From Confluentibacter flavum (GTDB lineage: Bacteria > Bacteroidota > Bacteroidia > Flavobacteriales > Flavobacteriaceae), in NCBI RefSeq assembly GCF_002843175.1, contig NZ_PJEO01000015.1, forward strand, positions 62,001 through 126,000: a DNA stretch of 64,000 nt. The letters are read 5' to 3'. Numbering within the stretch: position 1 is the stretch's first letter; each line of letters opens with the position of its first letter. Position numbers and translations under genes: made by a program. The notes beneath the pieces are model-generated. The model searched no databases and was not told the origin of the DNA. It worked only from the letters and a program-made list of their open reading frames with translations. This document shows positions 16,407 through 24,109 of this stretch, one piece after another.

Positions 16407-17810
16407 ATGTTATTATTTATTCCAAAAAATTTAGATTTTGAAGAGCTTATAATTAAAAATCCTCCAACTTTTAAGAAAACAAAATTTAAGATTGAAAAAT
16501 TGCTGTATATCATTCACTTGATAATTCATATTCCTTTAGTAAATAAGTTATATAGAGATAAGAGGTTCATTCCTATAAATTCTACTCTTCTTCAAAGCAA
16601 AATACATAACTACACTGAATATTTGGATTATCTAGTTAACATCTTAAAAATTGTTGAATGTGATAACCAGTATATAAGTGGCAAGAAATCTAAAGGATAT
16701 AAACTGAAAGATTATTATCAAACAGAAGTGATTATTTATGAAGTTATGGATTGTGTTTTCAAAAAAGCGTTAAGCCAAGAAAAAACAAAAAATATTGAAG
16801 TGGAAAAGAAACTTTACCATTTAACCAAATGGTTTAATGATTTAAGTATGGATTTTGAAGAAGCCATGAAATTTGCTAAAACCCAATATAAGATTCAAAG
16901 TAAGACAACAGATATACCAAATATTACGAACAGTTTTAATTATGCTAAAATGAGTATCTATAAAATTTTTAAAAGAGACTTTTTCATGATTAGAGATTTA
17001 AATGTATATCGATTTCACTCAAACCTGACAAACATGCCAAGTATGTTAAGAAATGCGCTTAGCTATAATGGTGAAAACCTCATATCGATTGATATAAAAA
17101 ATAGTCAACCATATTTTAGTACGATACTTATGAATCCTTTGTTTTGGAGAAAAGAAAAAAATGGCATAAAAACGAGCGATAATGGCACGAAAACGAGCGA
17201 TTTTTTTAATTTAGGTTGTAAATCAACTGATTTTCAATTAATTATAAATATATATAAACTTAAATGTAATAATATCATTCCTTACATTATGTTAGAAGAA
17301 ATTCTCGGATGTATTTTGAAACATGACTTTTCATATTTTATTAATCTAGTTGTCACAGGAAAGCTTTATGAGTTTTTACAAGAAGAAATTAAGACTGAGC
17401 ATGATGTGGTTTATAATGATAGGAAAGGAGTAAAAGCAATGGTTTTTTTAGTTTTATTTTCACATAATAACTTTTTAGGTCAACCAGAAGCGAAGCCAAA
17501 AAAACTATTCAAAAATTTATTTCCTGAGGTATATTCTTTGTTTGAAATTATCAAACGAAAAGACAAAACATTACTTCCTAGATTACTTCAAAATATTGAA
17601 AGCTATTTAATTGTTGATGTAATTGCTAAAAGAATATCTGAAGAATATCCTTTAGCACCAATATTTACTATACACGATAGTATAGCAACAACTCCTCAAT
17701 ATGTAGATATAGTTGAGCAGGTTATGAATGAAGAATTATATTTAAAAATAGGACAAAAACCAAAACTGAAAAGGGAATATTGGAATATAAATAATTTAAA
17801 AAAAGTCTAA
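16407..17810 (+). CDS. Divergent family-A polymerase-like replication protein
   Basis: The 467-residue protein has no close family I can name, but three spaced motifs match family-A polymerases. Motif A is LISIDIKNSQPYF (Asp229). Motif B is DRKGVKAMVFLVLFS, aligning with the Pol I O-helix R-x3-K-x3-F-x3-Y/F-G as R339, K343, F347 and F351. Motif C is IFTIHDSI (His423, Asp424), the HDS form found in T7-type RNA polymerases. The helix after motif B (LLQNIESYLIVDVIAKRI) also fits the pre-motif-C helix. The N-terminal ~200 residues show no exonuclease. A replication role after excision is inferred. An NGIKTSD/NGTKTSD duplication lies between motifs A and B. Confidence 0.65.
   Translation: MLLFIPKNLDFEELIIKNPPTFKKTKFKIEKLLYIIHLIIHIPLVNKLYRDKRFIPINSTLLQSKIHNYTEYLDYLVNILKIVECDNQYISGKKSKGYKLKDYYQTEVIIYEVMDCVFKKALSQEKTKNIEVEKKLYHLTKWFNDLSMDFEEAMKFAKTQYKIQSKTTDIPNITNSFNYAKMSIYKIFKRDFFMIRDLNVYRFHSNLTNMPSMLRNALSYNGENLISIDIKNSQPYFSTILMNPLFWRKEKNGIKTSDNGTKTSDFFNLGCKSTDFQLIINIYKLKCNNIIPYIMLEEILGCILKHDFSYFINLVVTGKLYEFLQEEIKTEHDVVYNDRKGVKAMVFLVLFSHNNFLGQPEAKPKKLFKNLFPEVYSLFEIIKRKDKTLLPRLLQNIESYLIVDVIAKRISEEYPLAPIFTIHDSIATTPQYVDIVEQVMNEELYLKIGQKPKLKREYWNINNLKKV
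17160..17201 (+). repeat. 21-bp tandem repeat inside the polymerase-like gene
   Basis: Two adjacent 21-bp units (17160-17180 and 17181-17201) differ at two positions and share AAAACGAGCGAT. They keep the reading frame and encode NGIKTSD NGTKTSD. This may be a simple slippage duplication or an iteron-like site within a replication gene. Confidence 0.6.
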
Positions 17811-17891
17811 GATTAAAAAAATTAAGCTATTTGATATGAATAGCCTTTGTCTCAGTCTTTGAAGAAATGTATAACTAATAACAATTAAAAC

Positions 17892-18086
17892 ATGAAAAGA
17901 AATAAAAGTATTCTTGAAATGACTCAGGAGCATTTCATGATTAAAACAAAAACAGAACAAATCATAAAAAATATAAAAATAGGAACTATAGTTGTTGGAA
18001 GCGTTTATGCTTTTGGTATAGCTTGTAGGATTTTAAATTTTTCGATGAGACATTTTAAGAATTTAAAAAACACTTTAAGAAATTAA
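17892..18086 (+). CDS. Small putative membrane protein
   Basis: The 64-residue product has a charged N-terminal half and one hydrophobic helix (about residues 30-50, IGTIVVGSVYAFGIACRIL), then a basic tail. No family recognised. It ends two bases before the next gene, so the pair is probably co-translated. Confidence 0.6.
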   Translation: MKRNKSILEMTQEHFMIKTKTEQIIKNIKIGTIVVGSVYAFGIACRILNFSMRHFKNLKNTLRN

Positions 18087-18088
18087 CT

Positions 18089-18529
18089 ATGGACAGTAAA
18101 ACCGATTACCTTTTTAAAAATAATTTTAATCTAAAATTATATATGAAACTAAATGGTAAAAAAGCGTATTTCTCCCATAGTATAAAAACATATAATACTA
18201 TTGACGAGGAAGAAGAGTTTGAATTTTTACAAAACTTTTTTAATGGGAATATCATATGTCCAAATAACCATTCACACTTATTTGTTAATGAATCAGATTA
18301 CACAGATATATTTCGTTTAGTTGATGTTTTAATTGTATCAGAATATAATGGATATGTTGGTAAGGGTTCATTTAAAGATTGTGAAACAGCATATAGAAAA
18401 GGAATACCAATATATTTAATTGAACGGAATGGCTCTTCATTTAATTTTAGACTTGTGGTAGATTTTGTAGAGGTCAGTAATTTTAACCCTATTGAATATG
18501 GGAATTTGGTAAGCATTAGTTTGGATTAA
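18089..18529 (+). CDS. Possible nucleoside 2-deoxyribosyltransferase-fold protein
   Basis: The 146-residue protein shows the order seen in nucleoside deoxyribosyltransferase-like and related Rossmann-fold proteins: an opening strand with KAYFSHSIKTYNT, an acidic helix, D(L/V)LIVSEYNGYVGKGS, then an E-x-AYRKGIPIYLIE helix-strand unit (Glu99). Members of this fold act in nucleotide salvage, and relatives occur in prophages and defence islands. Homology is judged by motif pattern only. It follows a small membrane protein gene by two bases. Confidence 0.5.
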   Translation: MDSKTDYLFKNNFNLKLYMKLNGKKAYFSHSIKTYNTIDEEEEFEFLQNFFNGNIICPNNHSHLFVNESDYTDIFRLVDVLIVSEYNGYVGKGSFKDCETAYRKGIPIYLIERNGSSFNFRLVVDFVEVSNFNPIEYGNLVSISLD

Positions 18530-18604
18530 TATTAATTAAGTAATGATATTATTATTGAATCATTATACTAAGTAATAATTGATTATTGTTGTTTTTAATA
18601 TAGA

Positions 18605-18651
18605 TTAAGTTATTTCCAATTATTTAATTGGTAACTAATTAAATAACTTAA
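18605..18651. repeat. Nested AT-rich inverted repeat upstream of the restriction operon
   Basis: TTAAGTTATTT (18605-18615) and AAATAACTTAA (18641-18651) are perfect 11-bp arms that enclose a second inverted repeat, CCAATTATTTAATTGG. A CTTTTT tract follows, so it may terminate the upstream genes. It also lies 135 bases before the restriction gene and could be an operator. The rest of the 255-base gap is AT-rich and shows no gene. Confidence 0.55.
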
Positions 18652-18784
18652 CTTTTTAATTATTCTTTGTAAAGTATGAATTATTGTTTTTTTAATGAAA
18701 AATTATATTTTAAAACAATTTTAAAGAAATGCTCTTAGTGTCTAAAAAATCTTATTTTTATGGATAAATAAATAATTTTTTATA

Positions 18785-21700
18785 ATGCCATTGTACCAAG
18801 TTTCAGTTTTAAAACAACATCTTAAATTACTTGAGCAAGATAAATTAGATAAGGCTTACAAAAAGTACTCAAAATACTTCCTGAATTTAACAATACAAGA
18901 TAATATACGAAGCTCTAAAGAAGAAGAATATCAAGGTATATTCCTAACGGAGTTATTTGTAAATATTTTAGATTACACATTAAAGCCTAACATAGATTTT
19001 AACTTAGTTGCAGAATATAAAAACCAAAGTAATTCTCGTAAAGCTGATGGTGCAATATTGAGTAATGACATCGCCATTGGTGTCATAGAATTAAAGGGAA
19101 CTAATACAAAAGATTTAGAAACAATACGTAAACAGGCTTTTGATTATAAAGTCAATCAAAAAGGGTGTGTATATGTAATTACCTCAAACTTTGAAAAGTT
19201 ACGATTCTATATAAATGATGCGACTGAATTTGAAGAGTTTAATCTTTTTGAGTTAACAAAAGAGCGATTTGAATTATTGTATTTATGCCTTCAAAAAGAT
19301 AATATTTTAAATAATATACCTTCAAAAATTAAGGAAGCTTCTATTGTTATAGAAGAACAAATAACTAAACAGTTTTATAAAGACTACTCACTTTTTAAGC
19401 GTGAATTATATAGGGATTTAGTAAGAAGAAATTCAAAACGACTTAAATCTTTTCAGAATGGTATATACACTTCGGTTAATATAGATAATGAGGTTAAAAC
19501 TGAATTAGAGCGTTTAGAAAAAAATGTAAAACTTACATTATTTAAAAAATCTCAAAAATTAATAGATAGGTTTCTATTTATATTCTTTGCGGAGGATAGG
19601 GGCTTATTACCAGCAAATAGCACGATACAAATTTTAGATAAATGGAAAGCTGATTTAGATTTTGGAGATGAAAGACCCCTTTATGACCTATTTAAGCAAT
19701 ATTTTAATTTTTTAGATATAGGAAGGCAGGGAACGAGCAGTAGAGCCGAAATTTACGCCTATAATGGTGGTCTTTTTAAAGAAGATACTTTGTTAGATGC
19801 GCTTGAAATAGATAACGAGCTATTATACAAATACACAAAACAATTAGCTGCATACGATTTTGAAAGTCAGGTAGATGTAAATATTTTAGGGCATATATTT
19901 GAGAACTCATTAAACGAGATTGAAAGTGTTAATGCCGAGATTGAAGGAGGAGATTTTGATAAGCAAAAAAGTAAGCGTAAAAAAGATGGGGTTTTTTACA
20001 CGCCTAAGTACATAACGAAATACATAGTAGAGAATACCATAGGCAAACTATGTATTGAAAAGAAAACGGAGTTAGGGTTTAAAGAAGAAGAATACTTTAA
20101 AGGTCGTAAAAACAGAAATAAAACCACCATTGAAAAATTAGTATCAATTTTAGATGGTTATAGAAATTGGCTACTTCAATTAACTATTTGCGACCCTGCA
20201 TGTGGTTCTGGTGCGTTCTTAAACCAAGCATTAGACTTTTTGATAAAAGAACATACTTATATAGATGAGTTAAAAACAAAGGTATTAGGCGGAGGATTTC
20301 AATTTCCAGATATTGAAAACACAATTTTGGAAAATAATATTTTTGGTGTTGACCTAAACGAAGAATCTGTAGAAATTGCTAAACTCTCCCTCTGGTTACG
20401 TACCGCACAGCCAAGACGTAAATTAAACGATTTAAGCAGTAATATTAAATGCGGTAACAGTTTAATTGATAGTAAAGCCATAGCTGGCAATAAAGCGTTT
20501 AATTGGCAAGAACAATTCCCTAAAGTATTTGAGAAGGGTGGGTTTGATGTAGTGATTGGAAATCCTCCTTATGTATTTGCTAGAGACAACTTTACTCAAA
20601 GTTTAAAAGATTATTATATTAACAATTATGTTTCCGCTGAATATCAAATTAACACATATTTGTTGTTTATTGAGCGTACAATTAATATTATTAAGTCCAA
20701 TGCAAATTATGGTTTAATTATACCAAATGCTTGGTTAATGGTTAGTTCAGCCAAAGGTTTAAGGAGGTTTATATTGGAAAGGTGTTCTATGAATCAAATA
20801 ATAAATTTAGCAGGGTACTCCTTTGAAGGGGTAAATGTTGAAACAATTATAATCATTGCCAGTAAAACGAATCAGAAAAGTAAAGATAATGAACTAAAGG
20901 TTTTATTAAGTGAAGGCAAAGAGTTTAGATATTCTCACAATAGAAAGCAGATTGATTTTTCAAAAAATGAAGGGTTTGAGTTTAAGGTATTTTCAGATGA
21001 AATAAGTGTTGAATTGACTAAAAAATTACAATATAATTCTAAAAAACTTGATGACCTAGTTTTAATAAAATCTGGTTTAAAGGCTTATCAAAAAGGTAAG
21101 GGTAAACCAAAACAAACAGTCGAAGATGTTAAAAACCGACCCTTTGATTATTCTTATAAATTTGATGACAAAACTTTTCCTTATCTTGAAGGTAGGGATA
21201 TTGGTCGAAATTATATTAATTGGTCAGGAACATTTTTAAGATTTGGTTCGTTTTTAGCTGAACCTAGACGTTTTACAGGTGAAAAAATTATTATTAGAGA
21301 GATTACAGGAAAGTTTCCAAAAAGTATAATTGCAACTTTTACTGATGAGGATTATTTATTTAATATGAGTAATATTGCGATTACGAATAAAAATAATATT
21401 GAAATTTCTTTAAAATATATACTAACTATACTTAATAGTAAATTAATAGCATATTACTTTGTAAAGAACACAGCTAAATCTGTTAGGAAGATGTTTCCTA
21501 AAATTATTTTAAATGATTTAAGAAAATTTCCCATAAAAAAAATTAATGTAGATAAACAAGAGTATTTTATAGAAAAAGCAAATCTAATTTTAGAGCTAAA
21601 TGAAAGGGATATTAATTCTTCTAATAAATTTCAGAATTACTTACTGCAAAAATTTCAATTAGAAAAACTATCCAACAAACTACAAAACTGGAACGAATTA

Positions 21701-21958
21701 GAATTTAGTGAGTTTATTAAAGAGCTAGACAAAGCTATAAAAGCTAATAACAAAACTTTATTAGCAGGAGGTAAATCTCCCGTTGCAGAACTTTCCAAAA
21801 AAGATGAGTTTGAGTGGTTAGACCTCTTTGAAGAAAACAAACAAAAAGCACAAGAACTTAAAATTCAAATACAACAAACAGAAAAGGAAATCGACCAAAT
21901 GGTTTATTTGTTGTATGGCTTAACTGAAAATGAAATTGCAATTGTAGAGAATATTTAG
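18785..21958 (+). CDS. Type IIG (Eco57I-like) restriction-modification enzyme
   Basis: The 1057-residue single-chain enzyme combines cleavage, N6-adenine methylation and target recognition. An N-terminal PD-(D/E)XK nuclease is visible as RKADGAIL (Asp88) followed by VIELKG (Glu102, Lys104). The methyltransferase core has motif X FYTPKYITKYIV (404-415), motif I CDPACGSGAFL (Asp470) and motif IV NPPY (593-596). The C-terminal ~300 residues form the target-recognition and helical region. It opens a rightward operon: the next gene, encoding a TIR protein, starts three bases after its stop. Everything needed for activity appears intact. Confidence 0.93.
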   Translation: MPLYQVSVLKQHLKLLEQDKLDKAYKKYSKYFLNLTIQDNIRSSKEEEYQGIFLTELFVNILDYTLKPNIDFNLVAEYKNQSNSRKADGAILSNDIAIGVIELKGTNTKDLETIRKQAFDYKVNQKGCVYVITSNFEKLRFYINDATEFEEFNLFELTKERFELLYLCLQKDNILNNIPSKIKEASIVIEEQITKQFYKDYSLFKRELYRDLVRRNSKRLKSFQNGIYTSVNIDNEVKTELERLEKNVKLTLFKKSQKLIDRFLFIFFAEDRGLLPANSTIQILDKWKADLDFGDERPLYDLFKQYFNFLDIGRQGTSSRAEIYAYNGGLFKEDTLLDALEIDNELLYKYTKQLAAYDFESQVDVNILGHIFENSLNEIESVNAEIEGGDFDKQKSKRKKDGVFYTPKYITKYIVENTIGKLCIEKKTELGFKEEEYFKGRKNRNKTTIEKLVSILDGYRNWLLQLTICDPACGSGAFLNQALDFLIKEHTYIDELKTKVLGGGFQFPDIENTILENNIFGVDLNEESVEIAKLSLWLRTAQPRRKLNDLSSNIKCGNSLIDSKAIAGNKAFNWQEQFPKVFEKGGFDVVIGNPPYVFARDNFTQSLKDYYINNYVSAEYQINTYLLFIERTINIIKSNANYGLIIPNAWLMVSSAKGLRRFILERCSMNQIINLAGYSFEGVNVETIIIIASKTNQKSKDNELKVLLSEGKEFRYSHNRKQIDFSKNEGFEFKVFSDEISVELTKKLQYNSKKLDDLVLIKSGLKAYQKGKGKPKQTVEDVKNRPFDYSYKFDDKTFPYLEGRDIGRNYINWSGTFLRFGSFLAEPRRFTGEKIIIREITGKFPKSIIATFTDEDYLFNMSNIAITNKNNIEISLKYILTILNSKLIAYYFVKNTAKSVRKMFPKIILNDLRKFPIKKINVDKQEYFIEKANLILELNERDINSSNKFQNYLLQKFQLEKLSNKLQNWNELEFSEFIKELDKAIKANNKTLLAGGKSPVAELSKKDEFEWLDLFEENKQKAQELKIQIQQTEKEIDQMVYLLYGLTENEIAIVENI

Positions 21959-21960
21959 AG

Positions 21961-22527
21961 ATGGCAAATTTTATTACTAAAGAACAATTAAAATCTACGC
22001 TTGGCGAAGATTCATTTGGAATAAAAGGAAGTATGGCTGTGCTATTATCAATGTCATCAAAACTTTCTAAAAATAGAAGAGAATTTGAGTCAAGTATATT
22101 TATTAGCCACAGTCATAAAAATTCTGATTTAGTAGGTTATTTGGTGGGTATTCTAAATAAACTTAAAATTGAAGTTTATGTTGATTGGATGGATGATGAA
22201 TTATCTTATCCTCCAACAGGAAGTACAGCTGTAAAGATAAAGAACATGATAAAAGCTAATAAAAAATTTTTACTATTGGCTACAACTGAAGCTATTGAAT
22301 CAAAATGGTGTAATTGGGAATTGGGAATAGGTGATGTTCATAAATATATCAGTAATATAGCACTTTTACCTGTTGCTGATAATTCAGGAAATTGGAACGG
22401 GAATGAATATTTACAAATTTATCCATATGTTGATAAAAGGTATAAAAGTGTGGAATGGAATGATGACTACGATGTTATTTTTCCAGATGGGAAGAAAATT
22501 GGTATAATAGAATGGTTAAAGAGTTAG
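21961..22527 (+). CDS. TIR-domain protein A
   Basis: The 188-residue protein is a short N-terminal extension plus a TIR domain: strand A SSIFISHSHKNSD (from about 45), VYVDWMDDE, and the active-site region ESKWCNWELG with the putative catalytic Glu120. TIR enzymes cleave NAD+ or make NAD-derived signals in Thoeris and related defences. The C-terminal NEYLQIYPYV segment recurs in the next gene, so the two are tandem paralogues. It is coupled to the restriction gene upstream and separated from TIR B by one base. No SIR2/SLOG ThsA-like partner is nearby. Confidence 0.88.
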   Translation: MANFITKEQLKSTLGEDSFGIKGSMAVLLSMSSKLSKNRREFESSIFISHSHKNSDLVGYLVGILNKLKIEVYVDWMDDELSYPPTGSTAVKIKNMIKANKKFLLLATTEAIESKWCNWELGIGDVHKYISNIALLPVADNSGNWNGNEYLQIYPYVDKRYKSVEWNDDYDVIFPDGKKIGIIEWLKS

Positions 22528-22528
22528 T

Positions 22529-23107
22529 ATGAGTTTAATAACAAAAGACTTATTAAGTAGAGTTACTAATTACAGAAAAGTTAATTTTAGTAAAGAGTTA
22601 GATACACCCGAAATCTTAAATGAGTCATTTAGCATAAATAAGAAATACGATATATTTTTATCTCATAGCTATTTGGATAAAGATGAGATAGCTAGTCTTA
22701 AAATCTATCTGGAAGATTTTGGGTTTTCGGTATATATAGATTGGATTGAGGACTACCAACTAAATAGAAATTCAGTTACAAAGGAAACGGCAAAAATAAT
22801 TAAATATAGAATGCAAAATTGTAAATCTTTAGTATATGCTTTTTCAAGAAATAGTAGTTTGTCAAAGTGGATGCCTTGGGAGTTAGGTTATTTTGATGGG
22901 TATAAAGGTCTAGTGGCTGTATTGCCAATATCTGATTATGAATCCGATAATTTTTCTGGTTCAGAGTATTTAGGTATTTATCCATATATAACCCAAAATA
23001 AAATAGAAGGAACAGACAACTATAAACTATGGATTAGAGAAAATTTAAATAAATATGTAATGATGGATTATTGGCTTACTGGCACAGACCCAATATTAAG
23101 AATATAA
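22529..23107 (+). CDS. TIR-domain protein B
   Basis: The 192-residue second TIR protein has KKYDIFLSHSYLDKDE (from about 38), VYIDWIED, and SKWMPWELG with putative catalytic Glu118. It parallels protein A along its length, including a shared SEYLGIYPYI tail, but is diverged, suggesting an old duplication with two signalling or regulatory roles. It starts one base after the protein A stop and is followed four bases later by a membrane protein gene, so the three look like one translational unit. Confidence 0.88.
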   Translation: MSLITKDLLSRVTNYRKVNFSKELDTPEILNESFSINKKYDIFLSHSYLDKDEIASLKIYLEDFGFSVYIDWIEDYQLNRNSVTKETAKIIKYRMQNCKSLVYAFSRNSSLSKWMPWELGYFDGYKGLVAVLPISDYESDNFSGSEYLGIYPYITQNKIEGTDNYKLWIRENLNKYVMMDYWLTGTDPILRI

Positions 23108-23111
23108 TATC

Positions 23112-23516
23112 ATGAAGGAAACTACAATAAAACATTTAGAGCTTATTCACAATGTGATAAACAGATTATCACATAAATCTTTTCTGGTAAAAAGTTGGAG
23201 TATAACTGCTATTACTGCATTAATCGCTTTTGGTATTGACAAAGAAGATTATAGAATATTTCTTATTGGATTTCCCATTACAATAATTTTCTGGTATTTA
23301 GATTCTCAATATTTATGGCTTGAAAAAGTTTTCAGAAAACTATATGATGGTGTCAGAAATAAAGAAGTTAAATCAATGAGTATGGATATTTCGGACTATA
23401 AGATAAAAGTCAATAAATGGGTAATATTTAAAAGACCAACAATATTGCCAATTTATTTATTTGAAATTATTTTATTGATATTTTGTGTTTTATATTTTAA
23501 ATGCATCCAAATTTAA
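23112..23516 (+). CDS. Three-helix membrane protein in the TIR cassette (possible effector)
   Basis: The 134-residue protein starts with an amphipathic helix (HLELIHNVINRLSHKSFLVKSW), then hydrophobic segments at about 27-44, 48-64 and 111-128 with a 45-residue cytoplasmic loop. I recognise the pattern (N-terminal HLE-x-I-x2-VI-x-RL, then FW-x-LD and the EK-x-FRKLYD segment) as a recurring but uncharacterised family. Being coupled to two TIR genes, it could be a pore-forming or membrane-disrupting effector triggered by a TIR product, as membrane effectors work in other signalling defences. That is inference. Confidence 0.7.
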   Translation: MKETTIKHLELIHNVINRLSHKSFLVKSWSITAITALIAFGIDKEDYRIFLIGFPITIIFWYLDSQYLWLEKVFRKLYDGVRNKEVKSMSMDISDYKIKVNKWVIFKRPTILPIYLFEIILLIFCVLYFKCIQI

Positions 23517-23569
23517 CTTAGACTAATCTATAGTAGAATTATTATAAAAACATTTATTTTAAATAAACA

Positions 23570-24079
23570 ATGAGTAGATATATTAGAAATAATAGGACTA
23601 GAATATTATCTGTAACATCAATTTTTTTATTCATTACTATATTAGTTTTTCATCTTATTATTGAAATAGAACCTTCTTTATTATTAGGTCTTTTAGGTGG
23701 CGTTATCACCTTTTTCTTAGGTTTAACAAAAATCTATATGGAAGATGACAGGTTTTTTAAGGAGTTATATTTGGATTTTAATTTACGCTATGATAAGCTC
23801 AATTCTAAACTTTATAAAATAACTAAAAATAAAAAATCTATGAAGGAGTTAGATTTTAAAGATAAAAATGTAATCTACGATTATTTTAATCTTTGTGCCG
23901 AAGAATATTTTTGGTTTAAAAAAAATAGAATTGAAAAAGCTGTTTGGAATAGTTGGAAAAATGGAATGAATTTTTGGTACAGTAAAGATATAATAAAAAC
24001 TATGTGGGAGGAGGAAATGAAAGCAGGTTCTAAGAAAAGTTACTACATGAGTTCTAACGAATATTTTTTTAAACATTAA
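23570..24079 (+). CDS. Membrane-anchored protein of unknown function
   Basis: The 169-residue protein has two hydrophobic segments (about 13-32 and 35-52), then a soluble helical domain containing NVIYDYFNLCAEEYFWFK and a Trp-rich segment (VWNSWKNGMNFWYSK). Similar 2TM plus helical proteins are frequent in defence islands, but I cannot name the family. It lies 53 bases after the TIR cassette and 30 bases before the DUF2075 helicase on the same strand, so operon membership is likely. Confidence 0.65.
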   Translation: MSRYIRNNRTRILSVTSIFLFITILVFHLIIEIEPSLLLGLLGGVITFFLGLTKIYMEDDRFFKELYLDFNLRYDKLNSKLYKITKNKKSMKELDFKDKNVIYDYFNLCAEEYFWFKKNRIEKAVWNSWKNGMNFWYSKDIIKTMWEEEMKAGSKKSYYMSSNEYFFKH

Positions 24080-24109
24080 TGATTACATAAATTATTACCC
24101 CAAATTAAT

